Of a DNA stretch of 64,000 nucleotides, positions 10,121 through 18,793 are shown piece after piece. Every line of letters starts with the position of its first letter. Within the stretch, counting starts at the first letter, position 1. Below the pieces are notes generated by a model. That model made no database searches. It worked only from the letters and a program-made list of their open reading frames with translations, and was not told the DNA's origin. Made by a program: the position numbers and the translations under genes. Origin of the DNA: Streptomyces sp. NBC_00775 (GTDB lineage: Bacteria; Actinomycetota; Actinomycetes; Streptomycetales; Streptomycetaceae); the NCBI RefSeq assembly GCF_036347135.1, contig NZ_CP108938.1, forward strand, positions 3,906,001 through 3,970,000, given 5' to 3'.

Positions 10121-11377
10121 ATGGCCTCGCGACACGAGCAGTGGGCCCGGCTGCGCCGTCAGCTGTGGCAGCCTCCGCGCGCCCACGGCGAGCAGCCGCG
10201 CGATCGGGTGGTCGGCCCGCTCGAACTGTTCTACGACCTGGTGGTGGTCGTGCTGGTCGCCCAGGCCGCCCACCACTTGGCCGGGCACCTGACCTGGCAC
10301 GGGCTGGGCGAGTTCGCCGCGGTGTTCGCGCTGGTGTGGATCGCCTGGTTCAACGGCACCCTCCACCACGAACTGCACGGGCGCGAGGATGCTCGCGGCC
10401 GGATCATGTTCCTGCTGCAGATCCTGGTGCTCGTACCGCTGGGTGCGTTCATCCCCGAGGCGGGCGGCGCACGCGGAGTCGCGTTCGCCGTGGCCGCGGG
10501 GGTGCTGTTCGCCGTGCTGGCGGTGCTGTGGCTGCTGGCCGCACGCGGTGACAGCCCCGAATTCCACCGTCCCAGCACGCTGTTCGTGACCGGGACGGCA
10601 GTCTCCGCGATCCTCCTGGCCGCGACCGCCGCCCTGCCCGCAGGCGTCCGCGTGCCGGCATGGGGCCTTTGGGCCGTCGTCTACCTGGTGGGGTTCGCGG
10701 TCATGATCGGTACGGCCACCCCGGTACAGGCGGTCGCTCTCAGCGTGACCGACGCGCTCACCGAACGGTTCGGGCTGTTCATCATCATCGTGCTCGGCGA
10801 GACCGTGACCGGAGTGGTCGACGGACTGACCCACGAGCCGACCAACGCGCTCACCCTCGCCGTCGGGCTCGTCGCCGTCGTCGTCGGCTTCGGTGCCTGG
10901 TGGACGTACTTCGACTTCGCCGGACACCGGCGGCCCAGGCCCACCCGCGCGAGCACCGTGCAGTGGATGCTGGTCCACTTGCCGCTCATGGCCGCGATGG
11001 CCGCCATGGGCGCCGCGATGGTCGGCCTCGTCGAGCACGCCCACGCCGGCCGGACCCCCGCCGCCACGGCCTGGGCGCTCTGCGGGGGCGCGGCCGTCGT
11101 GCTCTGCGCGACGACGGTGCTCGCGACCTCCCTGCGCGTCTGGCGCCTGGACCGCGGGCTCTACCGACCGCTGGCCCGCACCTGCGTCGCCATGGCCGTC
11201 GTGTGTGCGGGAGTCGGTGCCGCACGCCCGACTCCACTCGTTCTCGGCCTCGCCCTCGTCCTCCTTTTCGGTGTCCCCTGGGGACTCGCCGTTGCCTACC
11301 GCCTGTCTCACGAAGAGGGCTCCGCCGCCGAGGAAGTGCCAGAGGCTGCGGAACATCAGGACGACAACCGGCGCTAG
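10121..11377 (+). CDS. Low temperature requirement A (LtrA) family membrane protein
   Basis: The 418-residue integral membrane protein has the family hallmark ELFYDLVVVV near residue 35 and then about 10-12 hydrophobic helices. FGLFIIIVLGETVTGVV in the middle carries the conserved acidic GE characteristic of LtrA proteins. The family was named from a Listeria cold-growth mutant; its molecular activity is unknown. It starts 18 bp after the SDR stop, so probable read-through. The last 25 residues are hydrophilic and acidic. Confidence 0.9.
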   Translation: MASRHEQWARLRRQLWQPPRAHGEQPRDRVVGPLELFYDLVVVVLVAQAAHHLAGHLTWHGLGEFAAVFALVWIAWFNGTLHHELHGREDARGRIMFLLQILVLVPLGAFIPEAGGARGVAFAVAAGVLFAVLAVLWLLAARGDSPEFHRPSTLFVTGTAVSAILLAATAALPAGVRVPAWGLWAVVYLVGFAVMIGTATPVQAVALSVTDALTERFGLFIIIVLGETVTGVVDGLTHEPTNALTLAVGLVAVVVGFGAWWTYFDFAGHRRPRPTRASTVQWMLVHLPLMAAMAAMGAAMVGLVEHAHAGRTPAATAWALCGGAAVVLCATTVLATSLRVWRLDRGLYRPLARTCVAMAVVCAGVGAARPTPLVLGLALVLLFGVPWGLAVAYRLSHEEGSAAEEVPEAAEHQDDNRR

Positions 11378-11439
11378 GACTTACCCGCGTTCCGCGCGAT
11401 TTCGCGGCCGGGGGCGGCGAATCCGCTCGAAGGCTGCTC

Positions 11440-12024
11440 TCATGGGCCGGCCGGCTCGCTCTCCCACTCCCCCACGGCCTCCGGGACAGCGTAGAAGCGC
11501 AGGTACACCTGGCGTGCCCCTTCGGGGGCATCTTCACGAGGGTGGCCGTACCGGTCCAGGAGCGCGCGGTACTCGCGTACGAAGTCGACGAGTTCGTCCC
11601 TGGTCATCCAGTTGCCGGAGCGCTGGACCTGGGACCAGCCCTCGGGCCCCGCGTACTCCTTGTGGGCCCGGAGGTAGAGCTCGGTGTCCATCTCGATCCT
11701 CAGGCGTGCCACGCCCTCGGCGGCGGCGTACTCCTCGGGGCGCATCGTGGCCGGATCGGGTGCGGTGTGGCTGAACGGGAGGGCCCGCCACCAGCGTTCA
11801 CGGCCGCCCGACTTCTCCGGGATCTCCTCGATGAGGTGCTGCTCGGCGAGCTTGCGCAGGTGGTAGCTGGTCGTGCCGGAGCTCTCGCCGAGCTCCCGGG
11901 CGAGCACGGTGGAGTTCGCCTCGCCGTGCCGGCCCAGGTAGTCGAGGATGCGGCGGCGCAGGGGGTTGCCGAGGGACTTGTACAGGGCGGTGCGTTCGAG
12001 GCTGGTCAGCTCGGGGTCGGGCAT
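11440..12024 (-). CDS. ArsR-type winged-helix transcriptional regulator
   Basis: A 194-residue protein. Residues about 5-85 form an ArsR/HTH_20 winged helix (ALYKSLGNPLRRRILDYL, then ANSTVLARELGESSGTTSYHLRKL), and the remainder is a helical domain of unknown ligand. No metal-binding cysteine motif is present, so it is not a classical metal sensor. The start is the ATG of MPDPELTS; the longer frame would run through the divergent operator. It faces a small membrane protein across 91 bp containing a perfect inverted repeat, most simply the site where it represses both genes. Confidence 0.88.
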   Translation of the reverse strand: MPDPELTSLERTALYKSLGNPLRRRILDYLGRHGEANSTVLARELGESSGTTSYHLRKLAEQHLIEEIPEKSGGRERWWRALPFSHTAPDPATMRPEEYAAAEGVARLRIEMDTELYLRAHKEYAGPEGWSQVQRSGNWMTRDELVDFVREYRALLDRYGHPREDAPEGARQVYLRFYAVPEAVGEWESEPAGP

Positions 12025-12065
12025 GCGACCAGTATCCCCGGCCCGCTTCCCTCGGCAGAGCGAGT

Positions 12066-12109
12066 TCTGCAAAATTTCCTTTGCAGAATTTCCTCTGCGG
12101 TTCTATCGT
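12066..12109 (+). promoter_or_regulatory. Divergent promoter/operator between arsR-type regulator and small membrane protein
   Basis: TCTGCAAA (12066-12073) and TTTGCAGA (12080-12087) form a perfect 8-bp inverted repeat with a 6-bp spacer. A 12-bp direct repeat, GCARAATTTCCT, occurs at 12069 and 12083. TTGCAG (12081-12086) and TATCGT (12104-12109) are 17 bp apart, giving a plus-strand promoter whose start point would fall on or next to the ATG at 12116. The AT-rich operator stands out from its surroundings. Confidence 0.65.
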
Positions 12110-12115
12110 GGAGGC

Positions 12116-12526
12116 ATGCGAACGAATCGTGCCGGAACGAATCGCGCCGGGATGCGGACCAAGTGGGCTCTCGTGCTGCTCGGCGCCACCGCCGTGGCGC
12201 TCGTGCCGTGGATGGTGCTCCTCGTCCGTACGCTCCCGGCGAGCGCCGAGGTGCGGAACTGGCAGGTGGCCTGGGTCGGACTCGACGTGCTGATGGCGGC
12301 GGGCTGCGCGGCCACCGCCGCGCTGGGCCTGCGCGGCAGTCCGCACGCCCGGCTGACCGCGTCGGCGACAGCCTCGGTCGCGGTGCTGGACGCCTGGTTC
12401 GACATAACCACCGCGCAGCCGGGCGCCCCTCTCGTCCAGGCCCTGGCCTGCGCGGTGGCGGAGGCGGCGCTCGCCTGCGCGTGCGTGTTCCTCGCCCTGT
12501 CCAAGGGGCACGCTGTGCGTGAATGA
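12116..12526 (+). CDS. Small membrane protein of unknown function
   Basis: A 136-residue protein with an Arg-rich N-terminus and four predicted hydrophobic helices (about residues 15-35, 48-68, 75-95, 105-125). No family was recognised. The ATG lies 7 bp after the -10, while the GGAGG before it is too close (1 bp) to act as a normal ribosome site, so the mRNA may be leaderless. It is divergent from the ArsR-type regulator, which likely controls it; such pairs are common in Streptomyces. Confidence 0.7.
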   Translation: MRTNRAGTNRAGMRTKWALVLLGATAVALVPWMVLLVRTLPASAEVRNWQVAWVGLDVLMAAGCAATAALGLRGSPHARLTASATASVAVLDAWFDITTAQPGAPLVQALACAVAEAALACACVFLALSKGHAVRE

Positions 12527-12627
12527 CCGGGACGGCCCTGCCCGAATGATCGCCGGGCCTCTCGCCTTCACGTCCCGCACGAAGGACACTCATAAGCAAG
12601 GGAGTTGCTGCCGGAGGGGGACGTGAC

Positions 12628-15600
12628 ATGCGGGACAGCCATCGGGCGGAAGCCGAGCGGCTGTTGGCCCGGGCCGTGGAGGAAGAGGTACGGCGCTCGG
12701 GAGGACGCCTCGACGGGGCTGTGCTGCTGTCGAGGGCGCGGGGCGCGCTCGACGCCATGGGAGAGACGGCCGCCGAGGAGTACGGGGCATATACGCGGGC
12801 CCTCGACGAGGCGGAGGCGGGACGGCTGACGTTCGGACAGCGCTACGCCAGGGAGGGCGCCGGAACGTCCTTACTGGTCACGGCCGTTGCGGCGGTCGCC
12901 GCCGTCGTCGCGGACCTGGTGCTCGATACGGGCGCCGGGACGGCGTTCGGCGCGGGCGCCACGGTGGCGGTGGTGGGCGCGGCGGCCACCGTGCTCAAGG
13001 TGACGGCCTCGCACCTGCCGGCCGCGAGCCGACGCGCCGGCGCCCTGGGCCAGCCCGGCGGCGCCGAGCAGTTGCGCCTGCAGTGGCTGACAGCGCTGGA
13101 GGTGCGCGGCATCCGCCCGTTCCTCGACCAGCAGCGGGTGCTCAGCGCCTCCACGGGCGCGAAGCAGGGTGCGCCCCAGCTGCGGCGCACCGACAAGAGC
13201 GCGGCGGCGCGGCGGCGCAGTGTCCTGGAGCAGTCCTTCGGTCAACTTCCCGAGCCGGAAGGCCCGTTCACGGGCCGCCGGGCCGAGATGTCGCGGGTCG
13301 CGCAGTGGGTGCACGCCGCACGGGCGAGCACGGAGACGAAGCCGACGGTCGTCGTGCTGCACGGCGCGCCCGGCTCCGGCCGCAGCACGCTGGCGATCCG
13401 GGCGGCACACGATCTCAAGGACCAGTTCCGGGGCGCGTGCGTGGTGGACCTTCGCGGCGACAGCCCGGACGACCCGCCGCTGACCACCCGCGACGCACTG
13501 CTCCACCTCCTCAACCGCCTCGGCGCACCCCGCGAACAGCTCCTCTTCCGCGAGCGTTCCTCCCAGGACCAGCAGGTCAGGCGACTGAGCGAGCTGTACC
13601 ACCAGCATCTGACCGGGCTGCCGGTCACGATCGTCCTGGACGACGCGTCGGACGCCGAGCAGGTACGGGACCTCGTCCCCGAGCGCTCCGAGAGCCTGGT
13701 CCTGGTCACCGCCCGCAAACCGCTCGACCTGCCCGCCGACCTCCCCGCCTGGGTGCACCAGATGCCCGTCGAGGCGTTGGACGCGGGGGGCGCCGAGGAG
13801 CTGCTGAACGCGTCGGCTCAGGACGCCTCGGGCCCCTACGACGCCGAATCCTCCGACCGTGTACGGGAGTTGTGCGGCGGACTGCCTCTGGCCCTGCGCA
13901 TCGCGGGCTCCTCCCTCGGCCCCCGTACCCCGCGCCAACTGGCCTCCGACCTGGCGGCGTACGGCCCGGTGGAACCGGTCGAGCGAGTCCTCTGGCTTCG
14001 CTACACGGACCAGTCGGACATGGCACGCCGGCTCCTGCGCCGCCTGGCCCTCGCGGGCCGCGCCTCCCTGGGCACGGCCGCGGCGGCGTCCCTGCTGGCC
14101 ACGGACGAGCCGGAGGCCACCCGCCACCTGACCGCCCTCTCCCGGGCGGGCCTCATCGACCACGTCCGCGGCAGCCGCTACCGCCTGCACGATCTCGTAC
14201 GGGCCTTCGCCGGGGCCCGCCTCCTGGACGAGGAGGAGCCGTCCGAGCGTACGGCGGCACAGGAACGTCTGATCGTGAACTACGCGGAGCTGGCGGACTC
14301 GGTGATCCGCCTGGTGGACGGTAAGACGTCGACACGCGCAGATCAGTTTGGGCCGCACGGCTTCACGTCTCTGGACGCCGCGCTCCGCTGGCTGGACGAC
14401 GAGTCGAGCTTCATCACGGCGGCACTGCGACAGGCGGAGGGCGTCAACCAGGCAGCCGTACTGAACCTGCTGGGCGCCCTGTGCGACTACTGCCTCCTGC
14501 GCGGCGACCTCTACCGCCTGGGCGAGATCAGCGAGTTGACGCAGGCCGTCGACCAGGGCCTGCTGGTCCGCTCGGTCCAGTGGCGCACCGGCATCGCGGC
14601 CCGCCAGCTGGGCGAACTGGACAAGGCCCGCACGACCCTCACCTCTGTGGTGGACCTCTACTTCGAGGCCCACCACGACGCGGGCGCGGCAAGGGCGCTG
14701 TGTTCCCTGGGCATCACCCTCCACCACCAGGGAAACCTCACCGAGGCGGCGGCCAAGCTCCAGGAGGCCATGGACCTCCAGGCCTCCCCCGACCTCGCGG
14801 CCGACCGCGCCTGGACGATGCACGCGCTCGCGGCGGTCGAGCGGGACCGCTCCCGGCTCGCCCGGGCCCTGGAACTCCTCACCCAGGCCCTGGTCCTGCA
14901 CCGCGAGGGCGAGTCCGTGCACGGCGAGGCCTGGGCCCACTTCCAGCTCGGCCAGCTGGGCCTGCGTATGGGCGACGTACCGCGCGCCGAACGCGAACTG
15001 CGCGAGGCCCTCGACCTGTACGGCCGCACCCGCGACGCCCGCGGCGAGGCCTGGGCCCTCACCCAGCTGGCCCGCGCCCGCCTCGTCGACGGCGACCCGT
15101 CCACCGCGGTCGCCGGTCTGCGCCAGGCGGCCTCCCGCCACCGCGAGAACGAGGACGCGCGCGGGGAGGCATGGACGGTCTACTACCTGGGCCAGGCCTT
15201 GGAGGAGACAGGCAACCTGGACCAGGCGGTACGGGAACTGGAGCGGTCGAGGACGATGTTCTCGCGCATGAGGGACGTGTACGGCTTGGCGTGCGCCCGC
15301 CACCACTCGGCCCGCGTCACCCGCGACCAACGCGCGGCCCAGACCGGCTCCTTGCGCAACTCCGGCTTCGCCCGCCAGCTCCTGGTCGACGCCCGCGCCG
15401 ACTTCCAGCGCATCGGCGTCGCCCACGGCGAGGCGTGGACCTGCCTGGAGCTCGCGGTGGTGGACGCCGGAAACGCCCGTACCCAACAGGCCCTGACCCT
15501 CTGCGAGGAGGCGATCGCCCTCTTCACGTCGTACGGCGACCACCGGGGCGAGGACTGGGCCAAGTTCCTGAGGTGCACGCTCTTGCCGTACGCCGCCCCG

Positions 15601-15831
15601 GGCGGCTACGAGGTCGGCGCGGCCGTGGCCCAGGAGGAACTCGCCCAGCTCTCCCGCACCGGCCACGCGTCCCGGGACGCGAAGCTGGACGACTACATCG
15701 AGGCGTATCAGCTGTTGCTGGAGCGGGGGGTGGACCTGGACGCCGGGTGGCAGGCCTGGCGGTTGGGGATGGTGCCGGGGCGGCATGCCCGGGATGTGAT
15801 GGGGGTGGCGGTCAGAGCCGGACGGGAGTGA
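12628..15831 (+). CDS. STAND/NB-ARC NTPase with TPR repeats and two N-terminal membrane helices; degenerate P-loop
   Basis: A 1067-residue protein. An N-terminal helical segment (1-75) is followed by two hydrophobic helices (about 80-100 and 106-124), then a STAND NTPase: P-loop GAPGSGRST at 246-254, Walker B TIVLDD near 334-339, VTAR near 360 and the NB-ARC GLP motif at 418-420. The Walker A lysine is Arg252, so ATP hydrolysis may be impaired. From about 580 onwards come 40-residue TPRs marked by repeated RGEAW. The extreme C-terminus has ARDVMGV (1054-1060), echoed in the next gene. GGAGGGGG precedes the ATG. Together with the downstream NTPase, CHAT protease and hydrolase it suggests a signal-sensing conflict system; function is inferred. 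Confidence 0.88.
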   Translation: MRDSHRAEAERLLARAVEEEVRRSGGRLDGAVLLSRARGALDAMGETAAEEYGAYTRALDEAEAGRLTFGQRYAREGAGTSLLVTAVAAVAAVVADLVLDTGAGTAFGAGATVAVVGAAATVLKVTASHLPAASRRAGALGQPGGAEQLRLQWLTALEVRGIRPFLDQQRVLSASTGAKQGAPQLRRTDKSAAARRRSVLEQSFGQLPEPEGPFTGRRAEMSRVAQWVHAARASTETKPTVVVLHGAPGSGRSTLAIRAAHDLKDQFRGACVVDLRGDSPDDPPLTTRDALLHLLNRLGAPREQLLFRERSSQDQQVRRLSELYHQHLTGLPVTIVLDDASDAEQVRDLVPERSESLVLVTARKPLDLPADLPAWVHQMPVEALDAGGAEELLNASAQDASGPYDAESSDRVRELCGGLPLALRIAGSSLGPRTPRQLASDLAAYGPVEPVERVLWLRYTDQSDMARRLLRRLALAGRASLGTAAAASLLATDEPEATRHLTALSRAGLIDHVRGSRYRLHDLVRAFAGARLLDEEEPSERTAAQERLIVNYAELADSVIRLVDGKTSTRADQFGPHGFTSLDAALRWLDDESSFITAALRQAEGVNQAAVLNLLGALCDYCLLRGDLYRLGEISELTQAVDQGLLVRSVQWRTGIAARQLGELDKARTTLTSVVDLYFEAHHDAGAARALCSLGITLHHQGNLTEAAAKLQEAMDLQASPDLAADRAWTMHALAAVERDRSRLARALELLTQALVLHREGESVHGEAWAHFQLGQLGLRMGDVPRAERELREALDLYGRTRDARGEAWALTQLARARLVDGDPSTAVAGLRQAASRHRENEDARGEAWTVYYLGQALEETGNLDQAVRELERSRTMFSRMRDVYGLACARHHSARVTRDQRAAQTGSLRNSGFARQLLVDARADFQRIGVAHGEAWTCLELAVVDAGNARTQQALTLCEEAIALFTSYGDHRGEDWAKFLRCTLLPYAAPGGYEVGAAVAQEELAQLSRTGHASRDAKLDDYIEAYQLLLERGVDLDAGWQAWRLGMVPGRHARDVMGVAVRAGRE

Positions 15832-15945
15832 AGGCCCGCGTTCCGGTGGCCGCGGGGGCGGCTACCTGGGAACGTGGAGCTGTTTCCGGTGTCGTACGGC
15901 CGCGACCGGTAACTGCCGTGCGAAGTAGGCGCATTGGGGGCTGCG

Positions 15946-18786
15946 ATGGACGACGTACTGCGGGGCCCTGGGCCTGCTCCGGAGCCTCCGGTGCCGTTCG
16001 TGGGCCGTGACGGGGAGGTCGCGCTCCTCGCCGAACAGCTGTCTTTCGGCAGGTCTCCGATGTCGCGTTCAAAGGTGGTGGTCCTGCACGGGCCGGCCGG
16101 TGTCGGCAAGTCGGCACTGGCTGCCGAGGTGGCCCGTGCGGTGGCCGGGTCCAGGGGACGACGGGCGCACTGGATCTCCGTGGGTGACACTCCCAGCGCA
16201 GAGACGGCGATACTCCGGCTCCTCGCCGAGCACGCGGCCCCTCGGCGGGAGATCGTGGAGGCAGCCCTCACGGGTGACCCGGCGTTCACCACGGAGCTGT
16301 GGCGGCAGTGCGCGGAACACATCCGGGGCTCGGTCATCGTTCTCGACGACGTAGGGCAGGGATACGGCCTCTCTCTGGTGCAGGCGCTCGGCCCCGGCCT
16401 GAACCAAGTGATCATCACCTCCAGGCACGAATCACGCTGCGGAGACGCAAACGCATACCTGCACGCCGTAGGACCTCTCGACGCTCAGGACGCCCTACAA
16501 CTGGTCAAGCACGTGTCCCGCGCGGAACCCGAGGACGGCATCCGCTCCGCCGAAAACGAATTCGTCTCCGCCGCGCAGGGACTACCCGCCCTGCTGCGGA
16601 TCGCCGGATTGATCCTGAGGCCGCCGTTCACTCCACCGCGGCTGGCCGTCAACACGCCGTCAGCACTGTTCGCCCTCGCATGGGACCGACTCGACGTGGC
16701 CGAGAAGGACTTGCTGCAGCGGCTTGCGGTGTGGGGGCCCGGCGGACCCTTCACCCTCCGCAGCGTCGAGGCCCTGCTCTGGGAGAACGGCAGGCAGGCC
16801 GGCGCGCAACGGATCCTGGACGGGCTGGCAAGGTACGGGCTGGTGCACGAGGTGCGCGAGGGAGCATTCACCCTCCCGTCGCCGCTCGTGGACGCCGTGC
16901 CGCTACGCATGTCGGGGTACGAGGTGTCCAGGTTGAAGGTTCGGGTGCCCGCCGACCTGCTGGCTGCCGCGCGCGACGCCGCCTGGGACACGGCGGGACT
17001 GCTCGACGGCCGGGACCAGCCGCCGCAGCACGACCAGCACGTGGTGTGGCTGACACCGGACGAACTCGCCGAGCACGTCGACGAGTTCATGGCCCTGCTG
17101 CCCAAGGGGCGCCCCGCCTCGCACGAGGAGGAGGGGCTCATCAACGCGCTGGCCACCCTGCTCGCCGTGCGCGGCGACGCCCACCGGCTCGTCGCTCTTC
17201 ACCGGATCTCGGAGAGTGCCGCGCGCCGCCCCCTCGGCTCGGCTCTCCGCCGTCTGGGCCTGTCCAGGCACGCCTGGGTGCTGCTCCAGCACGACACCCC
17301 GGAGAACACCACGTACGGGGCAGCCACCGCCTCGTACTGCACAGGCCGGCTGGCCGGTGCCTTGGCGACGCTCGACCAGGCACCGCCTCCGGAGGGGGTC
17401 GACGCGGCGTGGCACGCGGTCGTCCGCGGCGCGTCACTGTGCGACCAGGGCAGGCTCGCGGAGTCGGAGAGGTTCCTGCTGGAGGCCGCCGAACTGCACC
17501 GAAGGGCAGGTTGCCCCCGCGGGCGCGGCTGGGCACTGTTGCACCACGCACGCGCCTGTCTGCTGACGGCACAGACACAGCGGGCGGAGCACTTGCTGGA
17601 CCAAGCCACGCAGACGCTGCGTTCCGCCAGTGACGAAGGCGGCCAGAACTGGGCGTCCACGGAGAGGATCCGGCTTCATCTGCTGCGCGGCCACACCGAC
17701 CTGGCTCTCGATACCGCGCAGCGCGCCCTCACCGCGCACGAAGAGACCGAGGACATCCGCGGTATGGGCTGGACCTGCCATTACTTGGGTCTGGTCCATG
17801 CCCGCAGAGGACAAGCGGATGACGCGCGCGTGGCGCTGATGGCCGCCTCCGACCACTTCCGGGAGTGCGGGGACGACTTGGGCATGGCATGGACCCTGCA
17901 CCGGCTGGCCCTACTGGATCCCGATGACCGACCGTTGGACGAACTACTCACCGCTGTGAGCCTGTTCAAGGGGTCAGGTTGTCCGCTCGGGCACGCCTGG
18001 AGCGCGCTGGAGCTGGCCCTGAGCCATCCGACACCTGCCGTCGCGGACGAGTTCCTGCGCGACTCCGAGCTGCTCTTCCGTGAACTGAACGACCAAGGAG
18101 GTCTCGCCTGGACGGCCTGCATCCGCGCCCTGAGTGGACAGGACGGAGATGCCCCTCCAGCTCTTCCGTGGCATCTGCCGTCCGAGACGAACGGCCGTTC
18201 CCTCATCGAGGAAGACCTCAAGGAGTTCTGGCGCGCGGTGGCCGTGGCCGGCTTCTCCGCCGATCCGCCGCACTTCACATGGCTGGGCCTCATCATCCCG
18301 CTCCGGGCCCGCGACATCGTCGGCGTCTGTGCCGAGGACACGAGCATGCCGCCGGTCCTGCCTCCCGTTCCATCGAAGGCCGCCCTCCCCTCCACCCCCC
18401 ACTGCCAAGTGCACCTCACCCTCCTCGACGACACCCCCTCCGTCGCCGCGACCGCCCGCCTCCTCCTGCGCGTGGTCCCGGACGACGACCACCCCTGGGC
18501 CGTGCCCGAGGGCGATCCCCCCTGGCTGACCGCCGTCGCCACCCCTCTCACCCCCGCCTCGGCCGAACCCCCCACCGCCCTCCTCCGTCCCTCCGAACAC
18601 CCGGAACACGGCGCCGAGTTCGGCTTCACCGCGCGCCGCCCGGGCGTCCACGTCATCCGCTTCACCATCGCCCTGGAACGCACCGGAACAGTCCTCCAGC
18701 AGGTCGAGACGGAGCTGGAGATCCTGGACACGGACGGGCCGGACGAGTTGGCGGCCCCGCACGCGACGGCGCGGCGGGGGCGGTAG
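15946..18786 (+). CDS. STAND NTPase with TPR-like repeats and C-terminal beta-sandwich domain
   Basis: A 946-residue protein. The NTPase starts almost at once (PFVGRDGE near 17-24) with an intact P-loop GPAGVGKSA at 49-57, Walker B VIVLDDV around 130-136 and ITSR near 157-160 as sensor; a winged-helix region follows (about 220-300). TPR-like helices with recurrent RGxGW span about 450-730. ARDIVGV (788-794) matches the C-terminal motif of the upstream NTPase. The last 130 residues are beta-rich and Pro-rich, like an Ig-type sandwich. The start is the ATG with GGGGG 5 bp upstream, not the TTG at 15934. The CHAT gene begins 7 bp after its stop, so they form an operon. Confidence 0.87.
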   Translation: MDDVLRGPGPAPEPPVPFVGRDGEVALLAEQLSFGRSPMSRSKVVVLHGPAGVGKSALAAEVARAVAGSRGRRAHWISVGDTPSAETAILRLLAEHAAPRREIVEAALTGDPAFTTELWRQCAEHIRGSVIVLDDVGQGYGLSLVQALGPGLNQVIITSRHESRCGDANAYLHAVGPLDAQDALQLVKHVSRAEPEDGIRSAENEFVSAAQGLPALLRIAGLILRPPFTPPRLAVNTPSALFALAWDRLDVAEKDLLQRLAVWGPGGPFTLRSVEALLWENGRQAGAQRILDGLARYGLVHEVREGAFTLPSPLVDAVPLRMSGYEVSRLKVRVPADLLAAARDAAWDTAGLLDGRDQPPQHDQHVVWLTPDELAEHVDEFMALLPKGRPASHEEEGLINALATLLAVRGDAHRLVALHRISESAARRPLGSALRRLGLSRHAWVLLQHDTPENTTYGAATASYCTGRLAGALATLDQAPPPEGVDAAWHAVVRGASLCDQGRLAESERFLLEAAELHRRAGCPRGRGWALLHHARACLLTAQTQRAEHLLDQATQTLRSASDEGGQNWASTERIRLHLLRGHTDLALDTAQRALTAHEETEDIRGMGWTCHYLGLVHARRGQADDARVALMAASDHFRECGDDLGMAWTLHRLALLDPDDRPLDELLTAVSLFKGSGCPLGHAWSALELALSHPTPAVADEFLRDSELLFRELNDQGGLAWTACIRALSGQDGDAPPALPWHLPSETNGRSLIEEDLKEFWRAVAVAGFSADPPHFTWLGLIIPLRARDIVGVCAEDTSMPPVLPPVPSKAALPSTPHCQVHLTLLDDTPSVAATARLLLRVVPDDDHPWAVPEGDPPWLTAVATPLTPASAEPPTALLRPSEHPEHGAEFGFTARRPGVHVIRFTIALERTGTVLQQVETELEILDTDGPDELAAPHATARRGR

Positions 18787-18793
18787 GGGCACG

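Noticed and set aside
9650..11356. 568-codon minus-strand frame
   Set aside because: Antisense to the SDR and LtrA genes. Composition (His, Gln, Gly, Arg) is that of a shadow frame.
12871..15786. 971-codon open frame on the minus strand
   Set aside because: Complement of the first STAND NTPase gene; Gln/Val/Arg-rich low-information translation with no motif.
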